A stretch of DNA of 53,215 nucleotides from JBGTBD01 sp041749475. Lineage in GTDB: Bacteria > Pseudomonadota > Alphaproteobacteria > Rickettsiales > UBA998. This document shows positions 24,152 through 33,563 of this stretch, piece after piece. The notes beneath the pieces are model-generated. The model saw nothing but the letters and a program-made list of their open reading frames with translations, ran no database searches and was not told where the DNA came from. A program made the translations under genes and the position numbers. The stretch covers positions 1-53,215 of the forward strand of contig JBGTBD010000029.1 in the NCBI GenBank assembly GCA_041749475.1, in the 5' to 3' direction. Each line of letters opens with the position of its first letter. Position 1 is the first letter of the stretch.

Positions 24152-27100
24152 ATGAACGATTTTCAGCACACACGCCATCAGCAAATGATCCAACGCGCCG
24201 CAGCATTTTTGCAAAGCGGCAGGGTGGTTGAAGAGGTGCGTTCGCGTGGAAGCGAAGTCAATGGCAAGCCAAAGCTCTACTTCTACACCACCGATCCGAA
24301 AGCAGAAGAATTCCTGACCGCATTCTCGTTGAATAAGGATCACGTGAATGATACCGGAAAAGAGGTTGTGGAAGAAAAGGAGCAGGATGGCGTTGTATGG
24401 CGCAAGGCACTGCTGAAAGGCCCCGTCGCTGTTGAGGCGCTCAAACAGCTGGAAGAAACGCAAGGACAGAGCATACTGAAGGGCTCAGAAGCCATGCAAC
24501 CCCCCTCTTGGTGGAGCCTGCAGCAAGGGCGGAAGCAAGTGCATCAAGTGGTATCCACCGCCAACGGCAAACATTATCTGATGAATGCTAAACGCGATGT
24601 CGCCTTCGTTCCCATTACCACGTTTGTGCGAGAGGGGATGCTGGGTAAACAGAATCACCGCGGCTACCAAAGTTTCAGCACCGAAAACAGCGTCTATGGG
24701 TTGGTGGAAATCAGCGCGGATGTGGCGGGTCTGATTACACGAAGCCCTACCTATCCCCATTACAAAGAAATGCAAACGGAATTTGCTGATTACAGTGCGT
24801 TGCAGGATTATTTCGACCAACAGGATATACAGGCATGGGTCGATATGCGTCAGGAGGATATTCGCCTAGAATCGCTGATGGCTCCGACACCTGCTCCCAC
24901 CTTTGAAGTGGATCCATGGCAGGCGGCGTTGGCGAAATATAATAAGTCTTATGGGAATAAGTTAACGCAGGCCCTGATCTATCCTTTCAGGCAACGCCGG
25001 GGAGATGGAAGTTTCACGTATGGTGTCCACATCGACCATCAGGCGATGTGTGGTATCCTAAAAGATGGGTTTGCGGCGCATGATCGACAGGCAGGCCATG
25101 AAACAGCCGTCTTCCACACGGATCGCAATATCATTTTCAAGCAGAATGGAGAAGCGGCCCAGCGCCGTTTCCTCGTGCTATTGGCGGAGAGTGGCATTTC
25201 TTACGGAGAAGAGAAAATAGTGCCATGGAATACCACAACCTCCTTCATCAATAAGCTCAGGGATGTCAAAGTCGTTGCAACAGAAGCTGGACCAGCTCTC
25301 TATCTGACAACCGACCGCACCCGAGAGGTGAATGATATACAGAGCGCACTCGGAGTCATACCTCCGGATAGCCTAACCAAACTCAGTACACGACCGGGTG
25401 CTGCCTGTTTCAGGCTGATGCTGCCTGAAGATGTAGTGAAAGATTTTGTGATGCAGCTGGCGTCGGTGAGACGTCTGCGTTTCCATGATTTGCGAGATAA
25501 AGGCATCCTCAGCGCAGAAGATGCGGATAGGATGGTGCTGGCATCAGGCCAACTGGCGATGGGGGAAGATAATAACGATAATGGCCAAGAAGGAATCACA
25601 ACGGGTAAAGGTGATAAGCAGTCCCGGGCTTCAGAGAATATCCTTACCCCCTTCGCTAAGCCAACCGTACTCTCTAATGATTCTACATTCCTTGAGGCAT
25701 TACAAAGCGTCGGCGTGAATCACATTCTGCTCGCGTCAAGCTTTACTCCTTTTACGGAGCACCGGGAAGAGGTAGGTGAAGACGGAAGAAAAATCCAGAT
25801 CAAGGAAGTCCGCGAGACCATCCGTTACTGGGCGGCTATTCCCGCCTCATCGCCCGCTATGGGAATCATTACTCCCACGCTGCGAAAAAACGCGACGCGG
25901 ATCATTTCCCTGAATACCGGAGGGCAGTATGCCATTGTGCCGATAGATAAGGCACTCCATCATGCGCTGGAAGCCCATTACCATGATGTTGAGGATATGC
26001 CGCAACTGGCCAGCCTCGATACTAAACGTCAAGATGGGGCCGTAGCACATGACGTGCTCGATGAGCGTATACGCCGCAAACTGGATGAACGCGCCTCCAG
26101 AGAAAAAGAAACAATCCCTCTTGCTACGCAGTTAGTCCAGCATTTATCAGGGAAGTCACTTGTTCGGGCGCAGGTGCGTTTTCCTACCGCTGAAGAATTC
26201 GCCGAATTGCTTGATCAGGTACATCCTGATGAATTGCCGCCCCTCGTTACGCAGTATGCAGAGCGGTGCATGGGGAAAGTGACTGGATCCCACATGGCTG
26301 CCGTCGCCATGTTGCGGGGCGTGCGACCGGAGATTGCGCATCATGCGCATGCCCCAGTTAATGTGCGCAAGATCGTGGGTGCATGGCAGAACCTGAAAGA
26401 TGGCCATAATGGTTTGCATGAGGCTTTGACGCGAGAGGCCGCATGGGTTGAGAACCACACGGATGATGCGCGCTGCGCATCCGTATTGATGGTGATCGCA
26501 CCTGATAGCGAAACAATTGGGCTTCTCAACCCTTCCGCGCCGCTCGACGATGTGGGTGAAGCACGTGAAGAGGAAACCAAGAAAAGAAACAAGGTTAAAA
26601 AAGAAATCGAAGAGGTGCAGAGCTGGTTCAGTCGTCCGCCTATCTCCTATCCTAACGGCGCGGGGAATGGCCGCAACGTCCTGTTGCTTTTCCTTACTCC
26701 GGAAGGAGTTACCAACATCTCCCCCGCTGTCGCACCGGACGAACATGAGAAAGAGGTCCTTTCGTCACCCGACATCGCTACCTACCTTAGCAATCGGTTC
26801 AGGGCCAATGATGATACGCAAAAGCCCAAGACCCGTTCGGCGCGCACGGTGCACCAAACAAAAGAAGAGAAAGATATGGCGTTCTGCCTGCAATCGGTTC
26901 GGCAACGCTTGGGAACAAATAAACCCTTTCTGGTGAAAGAGCGTGTGATTCAAGCCGACACTACACTCGGATCCCCAAAAGAGAAAACGCAATATGCGCT
27001 CGTATTCCGCATCAACGGGAACAAGGAGCAGGCGCGTTTAGTGGGAATTGCCGACGAGATGAAAGATTATATCGTGGGGAAAGCGGTGCGGACCCGGCCT

Positions 27101-27859
27101 CGGGTTAGTACGCAACTCGCAGAATATTGCAGGCTGCGTACAGAAAAGGATGCCCGTGAGCGGCAAACGCAGGATCTTCAGTTGTTGGGTGAAATCCGCT
27201 ATCATCTGCGGAAGCATGGTTTCCTCAACCAACAAGGGGATGCGTACGATGCTGCCTTCTCAGATAGCAATGCACAGGCGGTTGAAGCCTTCAATGTATA
27301 TGCAATGGAACACGGTCTTGAACCAGTGCCGCCGCTTGAGCCGCTGCGTCAGCGTATCGCGCAGTATTTCGCCTTGCAGCACGCTGGGGGGCAGGTACAG
27401 GCCTTACATAAAGGAGATATAGTGACGCGGGATGCTGTCGAGAAGGAGATAAATGATTATTGCGTTGAACTGGAAGACAGAATGCGCACTATAAAAGAAT
27501 ATCCGAAAGAAGACCGTATCGCTGAACTGGAGGAACAGTATCCGAATCTCCGTGATCATTATCTCAAGCATTATAACGCACTGGAAGGTGTGAAAGGGGA
27601 TGAGGAAGCATATGAGCTGGAGAAACCCGGAATCTACCGCACGGCTGATAGCACGCGCATTGAAGGAGATGACTGGGGAGACAAACCCGTACTGGTGAAG
27701 CTTTATATCACCGAACCAATGGCCGAATTGATGCAACATACCCTCACCGCGAGCGAGATAAAAAATCCCCGCGCAGACTTCCAGTTGCGCACCTCGAAGG
27801 AGGTCTATGAAGCTGCTTTGGATTGGTTCCAGATGAAGGCGTCGCGTCCGGGAAGGTAA
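24152..27859 (+). CDS. Very large unknown protein (1235 residues), CtrA box upstream
   Basis: No family is recognised. There is no signal peptide, membrane helix, nucleotide-binding loop or Cys cluster, so a cytosolic protein is likely. It is rich in charged residues. Regions resemble each other weakly: KLYFYTTDPKAEEFLTAF (residues 41-58), LYLTTDRTREVNDIQSAL (383-400), VRFPTAEEFAELLDQV (675-690) and KLYITEPMAELMQHTL (1183-1198). In several a strand ending in Thr is followed by a helix, then a second strand-helix pair about 30 residues on, as if a module of some 60 residues were repeated and had diverged. A low-complexity acidic/Gly segment at about 470-495 and a charged coiled-coil-like stretch at about 804-822 separate larger parts. 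A GGGGAG ribosome site precedes the ATG. Codon usage looks like its neighbours. Confidence 0.85.
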   Translation: MNDFQHTRHQQMIQRAAAFLQSGRVVEEVRSRGSEVNGKPKLYFYTTDPKAEEFLTAFSLNKDHVNDTGKEVVEEKEQDGVVWRKALLKGPVAVEALKQLEETQGQSILKGSEAMQPPSWWSLQQGRKQVHQVVSTANGKHYLMNAKRDVAFVPITTFVREGMLGKQNHRGYQSFSTENSVYGLVEISADVAGLITRSPTYPHYKEMQTEFADYSALQDYFDQQDIQAWVDMRQEDIRLESLMAPTPAPTFEVDPWQAALAKYNKSYGNKLTQALIYPFRQRRGDGSFTYGVHIDHQAMCGILKDGFAAHDRQAGHETAVFHTDRNIIFKQNGEAAQRRFLVLLAESGISYGEEKIVPWNTTTSFINKLRDVKVVATEAGPALYLTTDRTREVNDIQSALGVIPPDSLTKLSTRPGAACFRLMLPEDVVKDFVMQLASVRRLRFHDLRDKGILSAEDADRMVLASGQLAMGEDNNDNGQEGITTGKGDKQSRASENILTPFAKPTVLSNDSTFLEALQSVGVNHILLASSFTPFTEHREEVGEDGRKIQIKEVRETIRYWAAIPASSPAMGIITPTLRKNATRIISLNTGGQYAIVPIDKALHHALEAHYHDVEDMPQLASLDTKRQDGAVAHDVLDERIRRKLDERASREKETIPLATQLVQHLSGKSLVRAQVRFPTAEEFAELLDQVHPDELPPLVTQYAERCMGKVTGSHMAAVAMLRGVRPEIAHHAHAPVNVRKIVGAWQNLKDGHNGLHEALTREAAWVENHTDDARCASVLMVIAPDSETIGLLNPSAPLDDVGEAREEETKKRNKVKKEIEEVQSWFSRPPISYPNGAGNGRNVLLLFLTPEGVTNISPAVAPDEHEKEVLSSPDIATYLSNRFRANDDTQKPKTRSARTVHQTKEEKDMAFCLQSVRQRLGTNKPFLVKERVIQADTTLGSPKEKTQYALVFRINGNKEQARLVGIADEMKDYIVGKAVRTRPRVSTQLAEYCRLRTEKDARERQTQDLQLLGEIRYHLRKHGFLNQQGDAYDAAFSDSNAQAVEAFNVYAMEHGLEPVPPLEPLRQRIAQYFALQHAGGQVQALHKGDIVTRDAVEKEINDYCVELEDRMRTIKEYPKEDRIAELEEQYPNLRDHYLKHYNALEGVKGDEEAYELEKPGIYRTADSTRIEGDDWGDKPVLVKLYITEPMAELMQHTLTASEIKNPRADFQLRTSKEVYEAALDWFQMKASRPGR

Positions 27860-27915
27860 TAATAACTTGTTTTGCGGCTAAAGTTTGGTTACTCCTTACA
27901 TTTTAAGGAGAATCC

Positions 27916-29256
27916 ATGCAAGTCGCAGACGCTTCCACCGCAACCACTCCCCCGAAGAAAAAACGCTGGTATCAGGAACTCTATATCCAGGTGTTGATCG
28001 CGATTATCATCGGCGTTGTTGTCGGGCATTATGCGCCGGAGACGGGCGTGTCGATGAAGGTGTTCGGGGATGCGTTCATCAAGCTCATCAAGATGATTGT
28101 CGCTCCCATCATTTTCTGCACCGTGGTGCTCGGCATTGCTTCTATGGGCAGCATCCAGAAAGTCGGGCGCGTAGGGGGAAAGGCGTTGCTTTATTTCCTC
28201 ATCTTCAGCTTGCTTTCGCTGGTAATCGGCATGGTCGTCGCCAATGTGTTCAAACCCGGGGTGGGAATGAATATCGACGCGGCGGCAATCGACACCTCGA
28301 CGCTCGATAGCCTCGCCGGAGCCAAGGAAGCGCAGGAGGAAAAATCCCTCTCCGAATTCTTCATGAATATCATTCCCAATACGGTCGTGGGCTCTTTTGC
28401 ATCCGGCGAGATATTGCAGGTATTGTTCTTCTCCGTGTTGTTCGGGTTGGCGCTCGCGTCACTGGGGGAGAGGGGTAAACCCATCCTCGATCTCATCGAG
28501 AAAATCAGTCACGCCTTCTTCGTCATCGTCGGCATGTTCATGGCGATTGCGCCGCTGGGGGCATTCGGGGCCATGGCCTATACGGTCGGCGCGTTCGGGA
28601 TCGAATCGCTCATCCAACTGGCGGAGCTGGTGTTTTACATGTTCGCGAGCTGCATCGTCTTCATCATGACCATCCTTGCGCTGGTGCTGCGCTATTGCGG
28701 CCTCAGCATCATCCAGTATCTCTCCTACATCAAGGATGAGATTATCATCGTATTCGGGACCTGCTCGTCGGAGACCGTGTTCCCGCGGATGATCGAGAAA
28801 TTGACCGCGATGGGGTGTGACCGTTCCGTCGTCGGCATGGTGCTTCCCACGGGTTATTCGTTCAATCTGGACGGGACGATGATGTATCTCAGTATGGCTG
28901 CCATCTTCCTCGCGCAGGCGACCAATACGGAATTGTCGCTACGCGATGAGCTGGTGCTGCTCGGGGTGATGATGATTTCCTCCAAAGGGGCGGCCGGGGT
29001 TTACGGCACGGCGTTTGTGGTATTGACGGCAACGCTGGCGTCACTGGGGACGATTCCGGTCGCGTCCGTCGCGCTGGTGCTGGGTGTAGACCGCTTCATG
29101 GCGCAGGCGCGGGCAACGACGAATCTGATCGGCAACGGGATTGCCACTATCTTTGTTGCCAAGTGGGAGAATAAGCTGGACGTGGAGCTGGCCCGTCAGG
29201 TGCTTTCCGGCAAGGTGAAGCCGGAACTGGAGACGGAGTATCACGGTGCGCCGTAA
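27916..29256 (+). CDS. dctA: DctA-type C4-dicarboxylate:cation symporter
   Basis: This 446-residue membrane protein belongs to the DAACS family, which imports succinate, fumarate, malate or acidic amino acids. Family features are several hydrophobic helices, the Ser-rich re-entrant region FGTCSSETVFPRM, the MVLPTGYSFNLDGTMMY motif, and the second hairpin MISSKGAAGVYGTAF. The NLDGT motif and the preceding TGYSFN are typical of DctA/GltP. An AAGGAG ribosome site precedes the ATG. The cytochrome b561 gene starts inside its end. Exact substrate is not certain. Confidence 0.92.
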   Translation: MQVADASTATTPPKKKRWYQELYIQVLIAIIIGVVVGHYAPETGVSMKVFGDAFIKLIKMIVAPIIFCTVVLGIASMGSIQKVGRVGGKALLYFLIFSLLSLVIGMVVANVFKPGVGMNIDAAAIDTSTLDSLAGAKEAQEEKSLSEFFMNIIPNTVVGSFASGEILQVLFFSVLFGLALASLGERGKPILDLIEKISHAFFVIVGMFMAIAPLGAFGAMAYTVGAFGIESLIQLAELVFYMFASCIVFIMTILALVLRYCGLSIIQYLSYIKDEIIIVFGTCSSETVFPRMIEKLTAMGCDRSVVGMVLPTGYSFNLDGTMMYLSMAAIFLAQATNTELSLRDELVLLGVMMISSKGAAGVYGTAFVVLTATLASLGTIPVASVALVLGVDRFMAQARATTNLIGNGIATIFVAKWENKLDVELARQVLSGKVKPELETEYHGAP

Positions 29257-29776
29257 TACCGCATTCACCTATGGTTCGGTCGCCAAGTGGCTGCACTGGT
29301 CCATTGCGCTGCTTCTTTTAAGTGTCATGGCGGTGGGTATCTATGTGATGGAATTCAACGGTAAATCCTCGCTGATTCCGCTGATTCCGGTGCATAAGGC
29401 GTTTGGGCTTACCGTGCTTGCATTGGTTTTGTTCCGCATCTATTGGCGTTCGCGTTCGGTTATTCCCGATCTTCCAGATTCCATGATGATGTGGCAAAAA
29501 CAGGCGGCGCGGGCGATGCATTATCTACTTTATGCGGGGATGCTGGCGATGCCGATTTCCGGGTGGATCATGTCCTCCGGTGCGGAGCGGGCGGTCAGCT
29601 TCTGGCTGTTCGAGGTTCCGCCGCTTCCGGTCAGTAAGGAGCTGGGGCAGGACGCGAAATGGGTGCATAATAATCTTTGGCTCTATTTCCTCATCTGCAT
29701 CGGGCTCCATGCTTTCTCCTCGCTGGTGCATCATTTCTATTATCGCGATACGGTGCTGAAACGGATGTTACCGTAA
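29246..29776 (+). CDS. Cytochrome b561-type membrane protein
   Basis: This 176-residue protein has four predicted transmembrane helices and the heme-ligand His residues expected of bacterial b561: WLHWSIALLLL, PVHKAFGL, AMHYLLYAGM and IGLHAFSSLVHHFYY. It likely passes electrons between quinol and a periplasmic acceptor, or oxidises superoxide as CybB does. The start is a GTG that overlaps the dctA end by 11 bases. Its stop codon overlaps the next ATG (TAATG), so three genes are translationally chained. Confidence 0.88.
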   Translation: MRRNTAFTYGSVAKWLHWSIALLLLSVMAVGIYVMEFNGKSSLIPLIPVHKAFGLTVLALVLFRIYWRSRSVIPDLPDSMMMWQKQAARAMHYLLYAGMLAMPISGWIMSSGAERAVSFWLFEVPPLPVSKELGQDAKWVHNNLWLYFLICIGLHAFSSLVHHFYYRDTVLKRMLP

Positions 29777-31359
29777 TGGTCATCGCGCGTCCGCAAGCAG
29801 CACCGAATGCGTTGCTCATGTTGCAGGACGCATTGAAGCAGTATGAGGCAGGGCAGCTTCCCGCCGCGCGGCAATTATGCCAGCGGGTCATCCAGCAGCA
29901 GGAGCGCAATCCTGATGCTTGGCATCTTCTGGGCATGGTGGCGCGGGGAGAAGGGCGGCTTGATATTGCAGTCGATTGCCTCGGCAAAGCCGTCGCCTAC
30001 AATCCCGGTTCTATCGAGATACGCAATAATTACGCCAATGCGCTGAAGGAATCCGGTCAGGTGGAAGCGGCGTGTGAACAATACCGCATCGCAGTAAATC
30101 AGCAGCCAGATAACCCCGTCATCGTGTCCAATCTGGGCAGTGCGCTGAATCAGTTGCGGCAGTTCGAGGAAGCAGAAGTCTATTTCACGCGCGCGGTAAA
30201 GTTGAAACCGGATTATGCGGACGCATGGTATAACCTCGCCGTCATCCATAATACGCTGGGGCAGAAGCGGGAGCGTGACGCAGCAATTGAACATGCTCTT
30301 GCCGCCGAGCCGCATCATGCACTGGCCCTGCATCTCAGGGTGCAATCACAGAAGTCGCATGACACGGCGCTTCTGAAAACCATGCAGACCTGTTTCGAGC
30401 AGAAGACGACGTCGACGGATGACAAGATTCAGTTGGCCTTCGGCCTCGGCAAGGCGATGGACGATCGTAAGGAGCATGATGCGGCGTATCGCTGGTTTGC
30501 GGCAGCGAATCGGTTGAAGCGGCTGAATTACACGTTTGACATCCACGGTACGGAATCACAATTCGATTGGATCAAGCGCATCTTCACCCCGGAATGGATC
30601 GCGCACCACCGAAAGGATGCGTACGACGGAACATCACCGTTGTTCATCGTCGGGATGCCGCGTTCGGGAACGAGTCTGGTCGAACATATTCTGGCACAGC
30701 ACAGCGATGTGCATGGGGGCGGGGAGTTGTTCTATATGCGCGACCTGCTCGCCGCGCAGGAGCGGACGACCGGGCGGCCCTATCCCCTCTGCCTCGGAAA
30801 TACCCTGCCGGAAGCGTTACCGAAACTTGCGGAAGCGTATGCTGCGCAATTATTCGCCCTTGCACCGGGAGGTGAGCGGTATGTCACGGATAAATTGCCG
30901 GGGAATTTCTGCCATGCGGGACTTATCGCCGCAATATTCGCACAGGCAAAAATTATCTATGTCGAGCGGCATCCGCTCGATACGGGCCTATCGATTTTCA
31001 AGACCTTCTTCGGGGATAATCTGCCATATGCCTATGACCAATGGGAAATCGGCAAAATGATTGCGCTCTGTCGCAACCTGATGGCGCATTGGCAGAAAAT
31101 TTTGTCACCCAACGTGTTCCACACCGTGTCCTATGAAACGCTGGTGGATCAGCCGGAGCAGGAAGTGCGGCGGATGCTGGAATTCCTCGGGCTGGAGTGG
31201 GATGAGGCATGTCTTGATTTCCACAACAGCGACCGGCCGGTCACTACCGCCAGCGTGGTGCAGGTGCGTCAGCCGCTTTACCGCAGCGCGGTGCGCTCGT
31301 CCGATGCGTATGCAGCATTCTTGAAGCCGATGCAGGCGGCAGTGGAGAGTCTCTCTTAA
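29776..31359 (+). CDS. TPR-sulfotransferase fusion
   Basis: This 527-residue protein has about five tetratricopeptide repeats in the first 200 residues (for example NPDAWHLLGMVARGEGRLD, ADAWYNLAVIHNTLGQ). A sulfotransferase domain follows, whose PAPS 5'-phosphosulfate loop is FIVGMPRSGTSLVEHIL near residue 292. The 3'-phosphate region is VERHPLDTGLSIFK, about 100 residues later. Such fusions are common in alphaproteobacteria; the acceptor (protein Tyr, lipid or sugar) is unknown. The start ATG overlaps the b561 stop; upstream frame extension is inside b561. It converges with uspA, four bases overlapping. Confidence 0.9.
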   Translation: MVIARPQAAPNALLMLQDALKQYEAGQLPAARQLCQRVIQQQERNPDAWHLLGMVARGEGRLDIAVDCLGKAVAYNPGSIEIRNNYANALKESGQVEAACEQYRIAVNQQPDNPVIVSNLGSALNQLRQFEEAEVYFTRAVKLKPDYADAWYNLAVIHNTLGQKRERDAAIEHALAAEPHHALALHLRVQSQKSHDTALLKTMQTCFEQKTTSTDDKIQLAFGLGKAMDDRKEHDAAYRWFAAANRLKRLNYTFDIHGTESQFDWIKRIFTPEWIAHHRKDAYDGTSPLFIVGMPRSGTSLVEHILAQHSDVHGGGELFYMRDLLAAQERTTGRPYPLCLGNTLPEALPKLAEAYAAQLFALAPGGERYVTDKLPGNFCHAGLIAAIFAQAKIIYVERHPLDTGLSIFKTFFGDNLPYAYDQWEIGKMIALCRNLMAHWQKILSPNVFHTVSYETLVDQPEQEVRRMLEFLGLEWDEACLDFHNSDRPVTTASVVQVRQPLYRSAVRSSDAYAAFLKPMQAAVESLS

Positions 31360-31868
31360 CTCAGTTCCTGCATCTGTTCCGTGGTAAGGTTGCCGGGGAC
31401 TAGCATGATGGGCATGATGAGGCCTTCACCCAACTGGCTTGATAGCCATGAAATCAGCTTGCCGCGCGTAGAAGCTTTGGGACTGACGCCGAGGACGATC
31501 ATGTTGACGCCGACATCCTCTTTCGCGGTCTTCAATATCTCCTCACCGATCTTGCCTTCCTTGATGATGCCGTTCGGCTCGATGCTGAAATTGTAGAAGG
31601 CGTCGCTGCTGAGTTGCGCGATCAGCGCTTCGGCTTCGGCGCGTTGTTCTTCCTTCATCGTGTCGTTGATGGAAATCAGCGCCTGCGCTTCCATCGGCTC
31701 GATAACGTGCAGTATATCGACGATGCCGCCGCGCTTCTTCGCTTTCATGCAGGCGAAGCGCAACGCCACGCGTGAGGCTTCCTGCTTGTCGATACAGACG
31801 AGGAACTTGGTCGGGTTCTGGGGCAGGGCCATGGCTACGTTGGTCGTCGGTGTTTCCTGGTCGGTCAT
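31356..31868 (-). CDS. Universal stress protein A family
   Basis: This 170-residue protein has the UspA fold: KFLVCIDKQEASRVALRFACMKA at the start, MIVLGVSPKASTRGKLISWLSSQLGEGLIMPIMLVP at the end. The expected GxxG-type ATP-loop region is altered (LGVSPKASTRG rather than the usual GSRG style), so ATP binding is uncertain. An AGGAG site precedes the ATG. It is upstream of no gene on the same strand except the sulfotransferase 3' end, and it follows the TauE-TIGR02186 pair with only 10 bases between, suggesting one transcript. Confidence 0.88.
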   Translation of the reverse strand: MTDQETPTTNVAMALPQNPTKFLVCIDKQEASRVALRFACMKAKKRGGIVDILHVIEPMEAQALISINDTMKEEQRAEAEALIAQLSSDAFYNFSIEPNGIIKEGKIGEEILKTAKEDVGVNMIVLGVSPKASTRGKLISWLSSQLGEGLIMPIMLVPGNLTTEQMQELS

Positions 31869-31878
31869 AAGGACGCTC

Positions 31879-32622
31879 CTAGATACGTTGAAAGAGTTTG
31901 CTAGCTCCCCAGCCGAATCCTACTGCAAGCAGGATGGCGAGGATGCCGTAGATGTAGGGGTATTTATGCGCGGTCTCGTACACGAAGGCGTCGAAGCCGC
32001 TTTTATAAACGCGTAGCGGCGTGGAGTGCATGCCCGCCAACTGTCCGTCACTGAACAGGAAGACCTCTGCTGTGTAATGGCCCCGGGGGGTATTGTCCGG
32101 CATGTGGAAGCGCGTTTTGAACAGGGTCTCGCCGATGAAATCCACCGTCGCGGTCTGATTGTTATAGAGACCCTGAGCGCGGAAGTAGCGTAGCAGCGCG
32201 CGGGAGAATTCCTGATGACGCTGGGGATTCTCGTAGCGTCGTTCGGGGAAGAGCGGGTCTTCGAGGATATTGCTTTCACTGACGCCGAGTTTGTCAAAAT
32301 AAATGCTGTGGCGGATTTCTTCCAAGGGCCGCGACGAGGCAACGGCGTAGAAGGTGGGGATGTCAGTGAATTTTTCCTTGGTGGCGTTGATCCAGATGCC
32401 GTTGATCTTCTCCTTTTTTCGCACGGTGGCACGTCGCTCCGGACCGCGGACGACGATGACGATATCGCCGGGGTCATTACGTGCGCCGAAGAGGATGAGA
32501 TCCGCCCCGTTGAAGGAGGTGTGGATGGTCACGTCATGGCTGGAGATATCCGCCACCAGCGGTTTTGCCGGGAGCGAGAAAGGCAGTAGCAGCACTGCGA
32601 TATAGGTGAGGAAATATCTCAT
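31879..32622 (-). CDS. TIGR02186 (Alph_Pro_TM) family exported protein
   Basis: This 247-residue protein has a signal peptide (residues 1-18, ending SLPAKP), a periplasmic beta-rich body including LVADISSHDVTIHTSFNGADLILFGA and DIVIVVRGPE, and one C-terminal transmembrane helix (YGILAILLAVGFGWGASKL). The combination matches TIGR02186, a family found nearly only in alphaproteobacteria and almost always next to a TauE/SafE exporter, as here with a four-base overlap. Its function is unknown; association with sulfur anion export is inferred from the neighbour. Confidence 0.88.
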   Translation of the reverse strand: MRYFLTYIAVLLLPFSLPAKPLVADISSHDVTIHTSFNGADLILFGARNDPGDIVIVVRGPERRATVRKKEKINGIWINATKEKFTDIPTFYAVASSRPLEEIRHSIYFDKLGVSESNILEDPLFPERRYENPQRHQEFSRALLRYFRAQGLYNNQTATVDFIGETLFKTRFHMPDNTPRGHYTAEVFLFSDGQLAGMHSTPLRVYKSGFDAFVYETAHKYPYIYGILAILLAVGFGWGASKLFQRI

Positions 32623-33545
32623 GACGGGTTGATGATGGTGACAGAGTAGAGTTCATCCGGGGCGACGATGAGGCCGTAACCCAACCTTAGCGCGACGATG
32701 AGGACAAGCCCAGCCATGATCGCGCGCACATATTCCGACGGTAATTTCGTACCCAGTCGCAAGCCCACTTGCGTGCCGATGACCGAGCCGGAGAGCAACA
32801 GTAGGGCCAATATCACATCCACCGTTTGCGTGGTGATGGAGTGCAGTAAGGTGACATTGGCGGTTACGAAGATGACTTGAAATAAGCTCGTGCCGACGAT
32901 GACGGAGGCGGGCATGCCGAGGATGTAGATCATCGCGGGGATCATGAAGAATCCGCCGCCGACACCGGTCAGTGACACGAGGATACCGACCATGAACCCC
33001 AAGGCGACGGGAATGAGGACGCTGACTTCGATATTGGAACGCGTGAAATGCTTCTGCAAAGGCAGTTTTTTCTGCCAGCGGCGCATATGGGCCAGACGGC
33101 TGGCGCGCGGTTTGATATTGTTGCGCTTATGGTAGATGGCCCGTCCGCTCTCGAACGCCATCAGCGCGCCGATGACACCGAGCAGGCCGACATAGGTCAG
33201 GGAGATGACAAGGTCGATCTGCCCGACTTTTTTCAACACGGCGAATAACCAGACGCCGAGGAAGGAGCCGAGCAACCCGCCCACCAGCATCAACCCCCCG
33301 ATCTGGAAATCGACGTTGGCCTTTCGCCACTGGACGTAGAACCCGGAGACAGAGGAGGCGATCATCTGGTTGGCGGAACTGGCGACCGCGACGGCGGGGG
33401 GGATGCCGAGGAACATCAGCAGCGGCGTGATCAGGAAGCCGCCGCCCAGACCCATCATCCCCGCGAGGATGCCCGTGACCCCGCCGAGCAGGAGGACAAC
33501 CAGACCGTCCACCGAAAGTTCGGCTATGGGGAGGTAGATGGGCAT
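32619..33545 (-). CDS. TauE/SafE family sulfite/organosulfur exporter
   Basis: This 308-residue membrane protein has the two Gly-rich half repeats of the family: GGVTGILAGMMGLGGGFLITPLLMFLGIPPAVAVASS near the N-terminus, quoted here by its core GLGGGFLITPLL, and the equivalent LTGVGGGFFMIPAMIYILG in the second half. Eight or so transmembrane helices are expected. Family members export sulfite or sulfoacetate. It is the first gene of the TauE-TIGR02186-UspA group, overlapping the second gene by four bases. Confidence 0.92.
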   Translation of the reverse strand: MPIYLPIAELSVDGLVVLLLGGVTGILAGMMGLGGGFLITPLLMFLGIPPAVAVASSANQMIASSVSGFYVQWRKANVDFQIGGLMLVGGLLGSFLGVWLFAVLKKVGQIDLVISLTYVGLLGVIGALMAFESGRAIYHKRNNIKPRASRLAHMRRWQKKLPLQKHFTRSNIEVSVLIPVALGFMVGILVSLTGVGGGFFMIPAMIYILGMPASVIVGTSLFQVIFVTANVTLLHSITTQTVDVILALLLLSGSVIGTQVGLRLGTKLPSEYVRAIMAGLVLIVALRLGYGLIVAPDELYSVTIINPS

Positions 33546-33563
33546 GGTGCGGAGTTTATCCTT

